The translations under genes were made by a program, and so were the position numbers. From assembly GCA_963739985.1 (NCBI GenBank), contig CAVUCE010000002.1, positions 1 through 41,927 of the forward strand: a stretch of DNA of 41,927 nt. Direction: 5' to 3'. The notes beneath the pieces were generated by a model. That model ran no database searches, was not told the origin of the DNA, and saw only the letters and a program-made list of their open reading frames with translations. This stretch comes from CAVUCE01 sp963739985. Lineage in GTDB: Bacteria > Bacteroidota > Ignavibacteria > Ignavibacteriales > Ignavibacteriaceae. The stretch's first letter is position 1; each line of letters opens with the position of its first letter. Positions 33,511 to 41,130 of this stretch are shown piece by piece.

Positions 33511-34632
33511 ATGAGTAAACTATCTTTAAACCAGTTCGCCGGTGATTTAGTTGCAAAGAACAATTTTATAAAAGCCAGTTTCGGCGGTTTTCAAGGTTCG
33601 GGTAAAACCCGGACCGCAACCGAGTTTGTTATCGGCAGCTATAAGGACATGAAATGCACAAAGCCGATTCTATGCCTTGATAATGAAAAAGGTTCAAGGT
33701 TCTTAATCCCGATATTTAAGAAAGCCGGTATTAAGGCTCTCGTAAAAGATACGGTAAACCTTTCTGATATTATTCAAGCATTTGAGTTTTTGAAAAACGG
33801 CGAAATTGATTTTTTGTTTATCGATTCGTTAACAAAAATCTATTACAAGTTTGTTAAAGATTATAAAGATAAAAACCACAGATCGTTTATGAGATTAAAT
33901 GACTGGGGAAAAATACTACCGGCTTGGCAAGAGGAATTCTCCGACAGATTTGTGAACACCGAAGGTAATATAGTTTTTACCGGGAGGGGAGGATTTGAAT
34001 ATGAAAAAGAAGACGATACAACAGATGAAAAAGGAAACATAACCGAGAAAGGCGGTTTTGTTAAATCCGGGTTCAAAATGAAAATTGCCGGTGAAACTCC
34101 TTATGAAACAGATCTAAATATCTGGATGCAGCTGGAAAAGGGGATAAACAAAGAAAATAAAATTACTCAAAAAAATGTTGCTTATGTATTAAAGGATAGA
34201 AGTGATACTATAAACGGAAAATCCTTTGAAATGCCAAAGTACAGAAACTTTCGCCCGATAGTTCGATTCATTCTCGGTCTGCCCGTTGGCGATGTTCCGG
34301 AAGGTTCGCTAAATGAAAACCTAACACCCGGAAGCGATTCGGATTATTTTGAAAGATTGCAGAAACAGAAAATTGAAATGGAAAAGATCAGCGCGGTATT
34401 TGATAAATATGGTTTAGGTGATGCAAGAAGTAAAGCCGATAAACAATTAAAGACATCCATAATTGAAAAAATATTTAATACAACAAGTATCACTGAAATT
34501 GAAAAGATGGATTTCACAGAACTTAATTTTAGAAGATCTGAGTTGATAGAATTATTCGAAGCATTGAAAGAATCTGAAAACGAAAATCCATTTGATGTAA
34601 TTGTTTCTTATAGAATGAAAGAAGCGGTTTAA
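33511..34632 (+). CDS. Sak4-like RecA/AAA ATPase, copy 1
   Basis: A phage-type P-loop ATPase, probably a recombination or replication factor of the Sak4 (short RecA-like, AAA_24) kind. The 373-aa protein has Walker A GGFQGSGKTRT at 25-35, KPILCLDNEKGSRFL, Walker B IDFLFIDSLTKIYY near 107, VFTGRGGFEYEKE and a helical C-terminus. AAGGAG lies 8 nt before the start. Sak4 proteins normally work with a single-strand-binding protein, so the ArdC-N-like neighbour may supply ssDNA binding. Copy 2 (35678-36811) is about 75-80% identical. Confidence 0.8.
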   Translation: MSKLSLNQFAGDLVAKNNFIKASFGGFQGSGKTRTATEFVIGSYKDMKCTKPILCLDNEKGSRFLIPIFKKAGIKALVKDTVNLSDIIQAFEFLKNGEIDFLFIDSLTKIYYKFVKDYKDKNHRSFMRLNDWGKILPAWQEEFSDRFVNTEGNIVFTGRGGFEYEKEDDTTDEKGNITEKGGFVKSGFKMKIAGETPYETDLNIWMQLEKGINKENKITQKNVAYVLKDRSDTINGKSFEMPKYRNFRPIVRFILGLPVGDVPEGSLNENLTPGSDSDYFERLQKQKIEMEKISAVFDKYGLGDARSKADKQLKTSIIEKIFNTTSITEIEKMDFTELNFRRSELIELFEALKESENENPFDVIVSYRMKEAV

Positions 34633-34638
34633 TTTAAA

Positions 34639-34673
34639 AAGCCGTGCAAATTACTATTCAGTTTGCACGGCTT
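34639..34673 (+). terminator. Stem-loop after the ATPase gene
   Basis: Perfect 12-bp stem AAGCCGTGCAAA/TTTGCACGGCTT with an 11-nt loop, 7 bp after the stop. No T-run follows, so it may slow or process the transcript before the 74-aa gene rather than end it. Confidence 0.55.
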
Positions 34674-34689
34674 ATAAATAGGAAATTCT

Positions 34690-34914
34690 ATGCATTTATT
34701 TTTAAGATTTTTATTTATCGGCAATGATGATGATAAGATTTTAACAATCAAGTATTCATCGATAAAAGCACAAACCGGGAAAGCCTATTTAATATTGTTT
34801 CCGGATAATACTTCATCATGGTTACCAAAATCTCAAATTAAATTAAAAACAAAAACGAATGAAATAAAAATACCCAAGTGGTTAGCCCGAGAAAAGGGGA
34901 TAACCACAGAGTAA
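34690..34914 (+). CDS. Small phage-type protein with WLPKSQI motif
   Basis: A 74-aa protein: strands ILTIKYSSIKAQTGKAYLIL, SSWLPKSQIKLKTKTNEIKI, and IPKWLAREKGI. Short proteins with a WLPKSQI...IPxWLAxEKG layout are common near phage recombination genes; their role is unknown to me. A weak AGG site lies upstream. It has no counterpart after the inverted ATPase copy. Confidence 0.6.
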   Translation: MHLFLRFLFIGNDDDKILTIKYSSIKAQTGKAYLILFPDNTSSWLPKSQIKLKTKTNEIKIPKWLAREKGITTE

Positions 34915-35183
34915 AATACTTTTTATTTCCGTTGCTCCTGCTGCATCACTGCACCGGGTCGAATCGCCCCGCCTTGTTCTTTGCACTTTAGCCCTCACTT
35001 ATTCACGATGTCCTAAGCTCGTTCTAAAGCCGTCGCAACTATCTTTAAATAGTATACCCGTTGCTCGTTTACTTCTTCATCATTCACAGCTGCGAATCGC
35101 ATCTGTTCAATCTTCAGGGCGTTTCACTCGCAACTAGTATTTATCTTTATATGCTGCGTATATCAGTATAATAAGCAATTATT

Positions 35184-35205
35184 AATTGTGCTAAAATTGT
35201 GCTAA
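35184..35205 (+). repeat. Two 11-bp tandem repeats
   Basis: AATTGTGCTAA occurs twice head to tail. It is too short a tract to call iterons. Apart from this and the tmRNA-like end, I see nothing in 34915-35333, a stretch slightly richer in GC than its surroundings. Confidence 0.4.
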
Positions 35206-35333
35206 TTTTTACACCAATTTAAACCCATATACTCTAATCTTATTTTTGACCAAAATAAAAAGTTCGGTTTTTGTGCCAATAAGAGCCGTTTTCAATACTT
35301 AAGTCTATGTAATATTTAGCCTTACATAAATGG

Positions 35334-35375
35334 GGTTCAAGGGGTCGCGGGTTCAGATCCCGCTTAGCTCCACTA
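35334..35375 (+). other. tmRNA/tRNA 3'-end fragment (likely integration site)
   Basis: GGGGTC, then a perfect T-arm GCGGG-TTCAGAT-CCCGC, then TTAGCTCCA and CTA, followed directly by a terminator. The layout GCGGGTTC...CCCGC.AGCTCCACCA is that of the tmRNA (ssrA) 3' end, a favoured target of phage integrases. The T-loop TTCAGAT and the CTA end are off-consensus, and no tmRNA body is visible upstream, so this is a remnant or an att copy, not a working RNA gene. Confidence 0.6.
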
Positions 35376-35411
35376 AAAAAGCTCGATTATAACTCATAAT
35401 CGAGCTTTTTT
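35375..35411 (+). terminator. Rho-independent terminator after the tmRNA-like end
   Basis: Stem AAAAAAGCTCGATTAT / ATAATCGAGCTTTTTT with a 5-nt loop and a T6 tail: strong and symmetric, so it could act in both directions. Confidence 0.85.
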
Positions 35412-35632
35412 GTTTTTAAAGAATGTGATGAGTTTTACGAATTGGAGAGAATTGAAGGCTTCTGATGCAAAAACAAGTACAAAAACAAGGACAGTTTTTA
35501 TGCGAATTTATTTCCTATAAGTATATATCAAAGTGCAATTAAAACTATTTTTACTTTTAGTATAAATGTAAAAATAATCAATATCCTTTTGCCGCATTAC
35601 CAAAGTTGTGAATGAAAGTGAATCAGCTTTGG

Positions 35633-35671
35633 CAAAAAAATAATCCCTTCCTCAAATAAGGAAGGGACTTA
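35633..35671 (-). terminator. Terminator of the leftward module
   Basis: On the minus strand AGTCCCTTCCTTATTTGAGG AAGGGATTATTTTTTT: a 10-bp stem and a T7 tail, just after the ATPase stop at 35678. The region 35412-35632 between the two terminators holds no recognised gene. Confidence 0.8.
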
Positions 35672-35677
35672 GTATAT

Positions 35678-36811
35678 TTATGAAGCCTTTTTGATATTAA
35701 GCTTTTCCAAATCATCCGGCTCGTAACTCTGAACAAACTCAGCTTTGTATTCCACATCTTTTAATGCTTTGAATAATTCTTGCAATTCCTCCTTTCTATG
35801 ATTCAATTCAGTATAGCTCATTTTATTTATTTCTGTCTGACTGGTTGTTTTAAATATCTTTTCTATAATTAGGGCTTTAAGCTGCTTATCTGCTTTTGCC
35901 CTGGCATCACCTAAACCGTTTTTATCAAAAACAGCAGCTATCTTTTCAAGTTCTATTTTTTGTTTCTGCTTGCGTTCAAAGTATTCACGGTCATCGCCGG
36001 GCGCAAAGTTTTTATTTATAGATTCTTGCGAAACTTCACCAACCGGTAAGCCTTGCAAAAATTTAATTATCGGTCTGAAGTTTTTGTACTTCGGCATGGA
36101 AAAGGATTTTCCGTTTATTGAATCGCTTCTATCTTTCAAAACATAGGCGACATTAGTTTGAACCGGTTTATTATCCTTTAGGGATTTTTCCAGCTGCATC
36201 CAGATATTTAGATCAGTTTCATAAGGCGTTTCACCGGCAATCTTCATCTTAAAACCGGATTTAACAAAATTACCTTTCTCTAAAACCTTACCTTCATCAT
36301 CGGTCGTATCTTGTTCTTTATCATACTCAAAACCGCCTCTTCCGGTAAATACAATATTTCCCTCAGTGTTTACGAACCGATCGGAGAATTCTTCCTGCCA
36401 AGCCGGAAGGACTTTTCCCCAATCATTAAGCTGCATGAAAGATCGATGGTTTTTTGATTTATAATCTTTAACGAATTTGTAGTAAATCTTGGTTAAAGAA
36501 TCAACAAACAAAAATGAGATTTCGCCTTTCTCTAAGAATTCAAATGCCTGGATAACATCGGCTAAACTAACAGTATCTTTAACAAGTGCCTCAATACCGG
36601 CTTTCTTAAAGATCGGTATTAAAAAGCGTGAGCCTTTTTCATTATCCAAACATAAAATTGGTTTGCTGCATTTCATATCCTTATACGCTCCGATAATAAA
36701 ATCAGTGGCGGTCCGGGTTTTACCCGAACCTTGAAAACCGCCGAAGCTGGCTTTAATAAAAGTGTTCTTAGCTACTAAACTGCCTGCAAAATTTTGAAGT
36801 GTTAAAGTCAT
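35678..36811 (-). CDS. Sak4-like RecA/AAA ATPase, copy 2
   Basis: The 377-aa inverted partner of the gene at 33511-34632. Walker A GGFQGSGKTRT and Walker B ISFLFVDSLTKIYY are intact, and VFTGRGGFEYDKE is kept. Differences are spread through the C-terminal third (extra YEPDDLEKLNIKKAS end). An AAGGAG ribosome site overlaps the stop of the upstream 58-aa gene. Last gene of its operon, with a strong terminator 7 bp on. Confidence 0.8.
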   Translation of the reverse strand: MTLTLQNFAGSLVAKNTFIKASFGGFQGSGKTRTATDFIIGAYKDMKCSKPILCLDNEKGSRFLIPIFKKAGIEALVKDTVSLADVIQAFEFLEKGEISFLFVDSLTKIYYKFVKDYKSKNHRSFMQLNDWGKVLPAWQEEFSDRFVNTEGNIVFTGRGGFEYDKEQDTTDDEGKVLEKGNFVKSGFKMKIAGETPYETDLNIWMQLEKSLKDNKPVQTNVAYVLKDRSDSINGKSFSMPKYKNFRPIIKFLQGLPVGEVSQESINKNFAPGDDREYFERKQKQKIELEKIAAVFDKNGLGDARAKADKQLKALIIEKIFKTTSQTEINKMSYTELNHRKEELQELFKALKDVEYKAEFVQSYEPDDLEKLNIKKAS

Positions 36812-36816
36812 AATAA

Positions 36817-36993
36817 TTAACTCCTTTTGTTTTTATTGTAATATTCTTTTATAGTTTTAATCAATTCACGAAGTTCAGATAATGCTTCATTTAATTTATC
36901 CGTACCCCATTTTTTATTTACTGCTTTGTTTCTTAGATGTTCTTCTATTTCATCTTGAACAAAATCCCAATTAACTTTTTTGTGTTTTGTCAT
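36817..36993 (-). CDS. 58-aa small protein present only in copy 2 of the module
   Basis: MTKHKKVNWDFVQDEIEEHL, RNKAVNKKWGTDKLNEALSE, then LRELIKTIKEYYNKNKRS: a charged, helical protein that occupies the variable slot between the 69-aa gene and the ATPase. GAAGGGAAAC provides a weak ribosome site. It is unrelated to the 74-aa gene in the same slot of copy 1. Function unknown. Confidence 0.6.
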   Translation of the reverse strand: MTKHKKVNWDFVQDEIEEHLRNKAVNKKWGTDKLNEALSELRELIKTIKEYYNKNKRS

Positions 36994-37015
36994 TTAGTTT
37001 CCCTTCTCAACGATT

Positions 37016-37225
37016 TTAAATATGGTGACTCTCTTCAGCTTCCGAAAAAGCACAATCGACTTCATAATCTGAATACCAATGCTGAATTAATCTTTGCTGG
37101 TTTATTGTGGAGTTGTCTAAGAGTAATTCAATTACATCTTCATCACTCAGCTTTAATGCTTTCATTACTTCATCAAGCTCCTGCAGAGCCAAAAGCTCTG
37201 CGGGATCATAACTAACTTTTATCAT
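37016..37225 (-). CDS. Conserved 69-aa protein of duplicated module, copy 2
   Basis: MIKVSYDPAELLALQELDEV and so on, matching 33040-33249. The start at 37225 is chosen because GAGGAGGTG lies upstream and because copy 1 starts at the same residue; an ATG 18 nt earlier lies within the ArdC-like gene's end. Confidence 0.65.
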   Translation of the reverse strand: MIKVSYDPAELLALQELDEVMKALKLSDEDVIELLLDNSTINQQRLIQHWYSDYEVDCAFSEAEESHHI

Positions 37226-37229
37226 AATA

Positions 37230-37601
37230 TTACACCTCCTCAAGTATCATTTCTTCAGTCTGCGAGATGTCAAAGACAATTTTATACAGAAAGAAAGGTT
37301 CGGTTTCATCTTCTTCATCCTCATCATTGGATTTGGTTTTTGATGGTACTGAGATTAAATAACCTTTAGAGCCTTTGCTTACTACCCGGTTATATTTTTG
37401 CCACTGCTTAAATCCGGCTACTACCGAGAGAGGATTCTCACCGGCTTGAAAAGCTAACAAACATTGATTCCTTGCACTTAAAACGTGTCCTTCCGGATTT
37501 GTTATACCCAGTTTATTAGAAAGTATTTCTCTTTCTCCTTCATCTATTGCGGAAAGCTGTCTCATCAGTAATCCGATTTTTTCTTTTTTAGCTTGATTCA
37601 T
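37230..37601 (-). CDS. ArdC N-terminal-domain-like protein, copy 2
   Basis: 123 aa, the same length as copy 1: LSARNQCLLAFQAGENPLSV, VAGFKQWQKYNRVVSKGSKG, YLISVPSKTKS. The acidic linker and the DISQTEEMILEEV end are kept. AAAAGGAG lies 8 nt upstream. The preserved length and conservative changes show that both copies are under selection. Confidence 0.78.
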   Translation of the reverse strand: MNQAKKEKIGLLMRQLSAIDEGEREILSNKLGITNPEGHVLSARNQCLLAFQAGENPLSVVAGFKQWQKYNRVVSKGSKGYLISVPSKTKSNDEDEEDETEPFFLYKIVFDISQTEEMILEEV

Positions 37602-37603
37602 AA

Positions 37604-37789
37604 TTATTCTCCTTTTGGGTTTTCAACATCTCTAATTATTTTTAATACGATTTTATCTCTTTGATATATAACCTCGAATTCACTTCCGATTGTAAATCCG
37701 TTTTTTAACAGTTTTGTATTTTTTATTTTAATTTGAGGGACTTTGTTAAAGCCCCTCTTATTTATATTTGTACTTTCATAAACCTTCAT
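37604..37789 (-). CDS. SymE/AbrB-like small protein, copy 2
   Basis: A 61-aa protein: MKVYESTNINKRGFNKVPQI, LKNGFTIGSEFEVIYQRDKI. The ATG at 37789 has AAGGTAATTAAA before it and matches the copy 1 start; a TTG 15 nt upstream is not needed. It ends 2 bp before the ArdC-like gene. Confidence 0.65.
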   Translation of the reverse strand: MKVYESTNINKRGFNKVPQIKIKNTKLLKNGFTIGSEFEVIYQRDKIVLKIIRDVENPKGE

Positions 37790-37807
37790 TTTAATTACCT
37801 TCAAACT

Positions 37808-38173
37808 TCAATTTGATTTGTTTGGATGTGTTATATTTTGGTTATAAACAGTAAGCGGAGCTTTGCAGAAGTTCCGGAAAGTTTTGTAGTAAAGCTTAGG
37901 CTGATTTGTTTTTATATGCAGATGACAATTAACAAAAACCAGAAACAACCGTCGCCCTTTGTGGTAAACCTCTCTTGAGTAGTAATCGGATTGAAAAGTA
38001 AGAAAAGAATTAAGCCAGCCTTTGAAGTTTTGAGAATCCGACCGGTTAACAAAAATAAACACCAAATGAGAAGCTACTTTATTACCGCAAGTGCGAACAC
38101 CGAAAGAATTACACCCGCATTTAAGAGCGAAAGAACCGATTGTTTTAAATCTAAATAATGCCATGTTTATCAT
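37808..38173 (-). CDS. Conserved small protein of duplicated module, copy 2 (121 aa)
   Basis: Partner of 32094-32474. The core CGCNSFGVRTCGNKVASHLV through VFVNCHLHIKTNQPKLYYKT is strongly conserved, and the C-terminus is shorter. GAGGTAGGT lies just before the ATG. It is the first gene of the module proper and is separated by a hairpin from the two genes upstream. Confidence 0.65.
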   Translation of the reverse strand: MINMALFRFKTIGSFALKCGCNSFGVRTCGNKVASHLVFIFVNRSDSQNFKGWLNSFLTFQSDYYSREVYHKGRRLFLVFVNCHLHIKTNQPKLYYKTFRNFCKAPLTVYNQNITHPNKSN

Positions 38174-38194
38174 ACCTACCTCATAAATTATATT

Positions 38195-38222
38195 GATAAA
38201 AGGGAGGAGTTAACCTCCCGAA
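38195..38222 (-). terminator. Hairpin between upstream genes and the copy 2 module
   Basis: Minus strand CGGGAGGTTAACTCCTCCC followed by TTTTAT: a 6-bp GC stem with a short T-run, 30 bp after the stop at 38253. Confidence 0.6.
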
Positions 38223-38252
38223 AAAGATTAATTAAAAATGGATTTAACTTGA

Positions 38253-38411
38253 TTAGTGCATGAGCAGCATTTGAACTGCCATAATAGCCCATGCAGCTTG
38301 AGAACTATCTCCGAGCAGATACTGAAGAACAGAATTAGCCCATGTTAAAAGACCTTTTTTAACTAAATATTTATGAGCTGCGATTACATTAGCTTTTTGT
38401 AAGTAAAACAT
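38253..38411 (-). CDS. 52-aa small protein with hydrophobic C-terminus
   Basis: MFYLQKANVIAAHKYLVKKG, LLTWANSVLQYLLGDSSQAA, WAIMAVQMLLMH. AAAAAAGGAG lies 6 nt before the ATG, a strong site, so this short frame is preferred over the longer in-frame extension to 38726. It could insert one membrane helix. Function unknown. Confidence 0.6.
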   Translation of the reverse strand: MFYLQKANVIAAHKYLVKKGLLTWANSVLQYLLGDSSQAAWAIMAVQMLLMH

Positions 38412-38424
38412 ATTTACTCCTTTT

Positions 38425-38631
38425 TTATTGATTGAAAAGATTAAGCTGATTAGAAAACTTAAAACCGAGGCTTGAGAGGATATATGAAACATGCTTAATT
38501 GATTTACACCTAAACGATATGAAATGACCGCTGTTAAGGAAAACATTGACATTATACCCGCCTTGAAAATCCAAAACGCGAACCAAATAAGAACTATTAC
38601 GTTTATGAAATAATACATGATCATTTTGCAT
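38425..38631 (-). CDS. Hypothetical 68-aa protein
   Basis: MQNDHVLFHKRNSSYLVRVL, DFQGGYNVNVFLNSGHFISF, RCKSIKHVSYILSSLGFKFS. It stops 13 bp before the next start. The ribosome site is weak (GGGGC). The composition looks protein-like, but a competing frame covers the same bases, so it is uncertain. Confidence 0.45.
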   Translation of the reverse strand: MQNDHVLFHKRNSSYLVRVLDFQGGYNVNVFLNSGHFISFRCKSIKHVSYILSSLGFKFSNQLNLFNQ

Positions 38632-38731
38632 GGGATTGCCCCGAAAAAAACAAATATTTTTGCCCCGTAGCTACCGTCAAAAAGGATTGCTGATAAATGG
38701 CAAGGCGTAAAAGACTGCCGAAACAATTATC

Positions 38732-39183
38732 AAATCGATAAAGAGTTGGCGGTATTTTATGACCTTGCCCGGTTAAGACAAGAAGTGAAATGTTCCGGGA
38801 AATGATGAGGTTTTGTTACCATCGCCTTATAGCATCTTGCGGTAAGGGGCAAAAATATTGTTCGAACAAGTGAGTGAAACGAACTTAACAATGTGGAATT
38901 ATATGTAAGGTTTAATCTTTAAGGAAGGGTAGGAAAGAGATATCATATTATTAAAAAAGCAAAGGCAAAAACGACTTCAGCTGCGGTGTGGTTATTGGAA
39001 AAATGTGTTAAGGAGATTAAATAAACTTAATTGAATTATTGGAAAATTTTGAAGCAGCGAACTAAGTGTTGCTTTTGCTTTTTACTAATAATTCTTATGG
39101 CAATAAAGCTGTAAGCAAACTAAAATTATAAGATGCGCTTACAGTTTTATGCCAATCAATCAAGGGTTAGGTATTAATCATTT
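38732..39183. other. Non-coding region between phage operons
   Basis: No credible gene on either strand. Minus-strand GTTCGTTTCACTCACTTG near 38875 recalls the TTCGTTCACTTTGTTCACTT repeat upstream of module copy 1, so the module's promoter may lie here. A weak terminator-like hairpin is at 39109-39144. Confidence 0.4.
39109..39144 (-). terminator. Possible terminator of the lysis operon
   Basis: Stem CTGTAAGC/GCTTACAG (8 bp) with a 20-nt loop, read on the minus strand after the frame ending at 39184; the T-tail is poor (CTTTATTG). Confidence 0.4.
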
Positions 39184-39481
39184 TTATTGGCTTTTATATA
39201 CGTTCTTTCCGGGTAATCTTCGGCGGTTTACTTTCCCAACTTCTATTTCGATCTTTTTGCTGATCTCATCTTTGACTATATCGAGTTTTTCTAAGAGTAT
39301 ACTTAAATCTACTTTGTGCTGCATTTCTGATTCTATCACCGACAATCGTATTATCAAGTGAGTTATAGGCTAATACGACTGCGATTATCAGCGTTATTAG
39401 ATATAGTAAGAATTTCGATATTTCCAGCGTTAATCTTGTTTTGTCTGTCTGCTTATCATATTTATCATCTATGTTTAACAT
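39184..39481 (-). pseudogene. Membrane/coiled-coil protein, probably frameshifted
   Basis: The first frame (39481 to about 39350) gives MLNIDDKYDKQTDKTRLTLE and a membrane helix FLLYLITLIIAVVLAYNSLD, then degenerates (RFKYTLRKTRYSQR, stop 39266). The next frame continues as a coiled-coil-like SEMQHKVDLSILLEKLDIVK, DEISKKIEIEVGKVNRR, to a stop at 39184. Joining them by one indel near 39350 gives a ~99-aa membrane-anchored coiled coil. Alternatively two overlapping genes. Upstream (39485-39550) is a CCAAC-type low-complexity tract. Confidence 0.5.
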
Positions 39482-39550
39482 TGAAAACCTTCGGTTTTTT
39501 GTTTGTCGTTTGTTGGTTGTTGGGTTTTGATTACGGTTGTTGGGCGTTGG

Positions 39551-40051
39551 TTAATGGATTAGGTTTATTATCAATACAATCAAACTTGTTATTGCCGCGC
39601 CAAACCAAAATGTGTTGTAAAATGGATTCTTTATCTTTTTTATCTTCAGCTTTGTAATCTTTAATGTATCGACTCTGAATATTTTTAGTGTATCTATTCT
39701 GATAAATGATTTAGGTTTTAAGTTTAGAAAGTAATCCATACTGATACTATCTATTTTACCAAAGGTTTTTATTTTTATCTTCAGCTTATAATCTGCTGTT
39801 GAATCTGTTTTTGTGAATGCGGAATCTGTTTTATTTATTTGAAGCGTATCCGTATTATGATACTCTTCCGGTTTTGTAATTAGGCTGTCTTTTCCTTTTA
39901 TATAGTTAGTATCCGGTTTGCCAAATATTTTTGTTGATTTCTTAATTTGAATTATCTCTTGCATGTTATTTTGCTTTAGATAATTGATTGTGAATATTGC
40001 AATCAGAATTGCTATTACGGGTATGATTATATATTCTATCTTTCTTTTCAT
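39551..40051 (-). CDS. Spanin-like membrane protein of the lysis operon
   Basis: 166 aa with an N-terminal membrane helix (YIIIPVIAILIAIFTINYL), a long periplasmic-type region with repeated TDTLQINKTDSAFTKTDST and FIRIDTLKIFRVDTLKITKL strands, and a C-terminal hydrophobic helix (FWFGAAITSLIVLIINLI). It overlaps the endolysin stop by 4 bp (ATGA). Its position after holin and endolysin suggests a spanin-like role in outer-membrane disruption; sequence alone does not prove it. Confidence 0.55.
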   Translation of the reverse strand: MKRKIEYIIIPVIAILIAIFTINYLKQNNMQEIIQIKKSTKIFGKPDTNYIKGKDSLITKPEEYHNTDTLQINKTDSAFTKTDSTADYKLKIKIKTFGKIDSISMDYFLNLKPKSFIRIDTLKIFRVDTLKITKLKIKKIKNPFYNTFWFGAAITSLIVLIINLIH

Positions 40052-40614
40052 AATGGTATCACCTTGACTCGTTTGAATAATCCTATAAAAACTTCTTGAG
40101 TATGATCTGTCTCCATATTTTCTATTATTCTTTTCTCACGGTAAAAGTTGAGTACGTTGTTAATTAATGCATCTCCGTTATACTTGATGCTGATTCTTAA
40201 GGCGGTTAAAGTTATATCTCCAATGATCCCATCGACTTTTATATCCGGATAGCTTTGCTGGTTATGGTTCAGAATATTTAATGTTTTCTGCAGAAGTACT
40301 GCCGCTTCTGTTTTACCTACATTGACAGATATATCAAAGAGTAGGGAAGCGATAAGCTGATTTTCTATCAGATCGCATTTTTGTTTTATCCAGTATTCTT
40401 GGTAATAGAATTTCTTAAGTAATATCTTGAGCTGAAGTGTAGGATGCGGTTCGCCTTTGAGTTTCTGTTTGTCTATTATTCCCCAACCGGGCCATGCCGG
40501 GTGATAATAGCGAGAGATACCATAGAATGTTTCTCCGCCTTTATCGTTTTTGTTATGAGAGTATCCTTTTTCGTAGTTTATTGTATTCCGGTATGCTTTA
40601 TTGAATCTTGACAT
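40048..40614 (-). CDS. GH108-family endolysin (N-acetylmuramidase) with PG-binding domain
   Basis: Cuts the glycan backbone of peptidoglycan at lysis. The 188-aa protein has the GH108 active-site pattern YEKGYSHNKNDKGGETFYGI (catalytic Glu in the first block; D-x-GG-x-T-x-x-GI), then HPAWPGWGIID, LLFDISVNVGKTEAAVLLQK and the PG_binding_3-like VDGIIGDITLTALR. The length is typical. It starts 4 bp after the holin-like gene's stop. Confidence 0.88.
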   Translation of the reverse strand: MSRFNKAYRNTINYEKGYSHNKNDKGGETFYGISRYYHPAWPGWGIIDKQKLKGEPHPTLQLKILLKKFYYQEYWIKQKCDLIENQLIASLLFDISVNVGKTEAAVLLQKTLNILNHNQQSYPDIKVDGIIGDITLTALRISIKYNGDALINNVLNFYREKRIIENMETDHTQEVFIGLFKRVKVIPL

Positions 40615-40618
40615 TTTA

Positions 40619-40822
40619 TTATTCCCGATAGTTTTGAGCTGCTTTTAGGCTGAAGACTGAAGTGAGCAGTGCTACTTTCTGCCAGCTGAGATTGTAGATT
40701 CCGTGTGAGATAAGTGTGTACATCCAATCGACAACGAGTAGTATTAAGCAGACCAGCATCAGCAGTCTGGTTGAGCTTAGGTTTCCGTTTTTGTCTTTTA
40801 AGAAGTTTGAGAGGGTTTTCAT
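40619..40822 (-). CDS. Holin-like membrane protein
   Basis: 67 aa: KDKNGNLSSTRLLMLVCLIL, LVVDWMYTLISHG, then LSWQKVALLTSVFSLKAAQN. Two hydrophobic stretches (about 19-38 and 46-60) and the KNGNLSSTRL start are typical of small phage membrane proteins next to GH108 endolysins. GAGG lies 6 nt upstream. First gene of the lysis operon. Confidence 0.65.
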   Translation of the reverse strand: MKTLSNFLKDKNGNLSSTRLLMLVCLILLVVDWMYTLISHGIYNLSWQKVALLTSVFSLKAAQNYRE

Positions 40823-40844
40823 TTAATTTCCTCACTTTTTCTTG

Positions 40845-41000
40845 ATACAAAAGTGACAAAAGATCAAGACTGAAAATAAATCGTTAAAATTTTAACTCGA
40901 TTCGCTATGAAAAATAAACTCGTCCCGATTTCACCGGGACTCAAACAGAATTTTTCATAATCGCTTATCTCAATAAGATTTTCGGGCACGATTTATTTAA
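40845..41000 (-). repeat. Double-hairpin dispersed element, copy f
   Basis: Minus strand: CCTTAAATAAATCGTGCCCG, then hairpin AAAAATTCTGTTTGAGTCCC / GGGACGAGTTTATTTTT with loop GGTGAAATC, then CGATTTATTTTCAGTCTTGA and a second hairpin near CACTTTTGTATCAAGAAAAA. Closest to copy a. It lies directly upstream of the holin start. Confidence 0.7.
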
Positions 41001-41065
41001 GGTCGTATAATATCAAAATGTTACTAGTGAATTAGGCTTATGAAAGAAAAACAGTACAATTAGTT

Positions 41066-41110
41066 AAAAATTAAATCCGCCGATGGAGGGAGGCTGCTCC
41101 AAAGGCGGAT
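41066..41110 (-). terminator. Hairpin after the DUF6266-like gene
   Basis: Stem ATCCGCC/GGCGGAT with an inner GGAG/CTCC pair, followed on the minus strand by TTTAATTTTTAAC. It lies 20 bp after the stop at 41131. Confidence 0.6.
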
Positions 41111-41130
41111 CGGCAGAAGGAGTATATCAA

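Noticed and set aside
35460..35540. Possible N-terminal remnant of a tyrosine integrase after the tmRNA-like end (KTSTKTRTVFMRIYFL)
   Set aside because: Only 16 residues before a stop and no catalytic motif; too short to support.
38412..38726. N-terminal extension of the 52-aa gene to a 157-aa membrane protein
   Set aside because: The internal ATG at 38411 has a strong AAGGAG site at proper spacing and the extension overlaps another plausible frame; the extension has no ribosome site.
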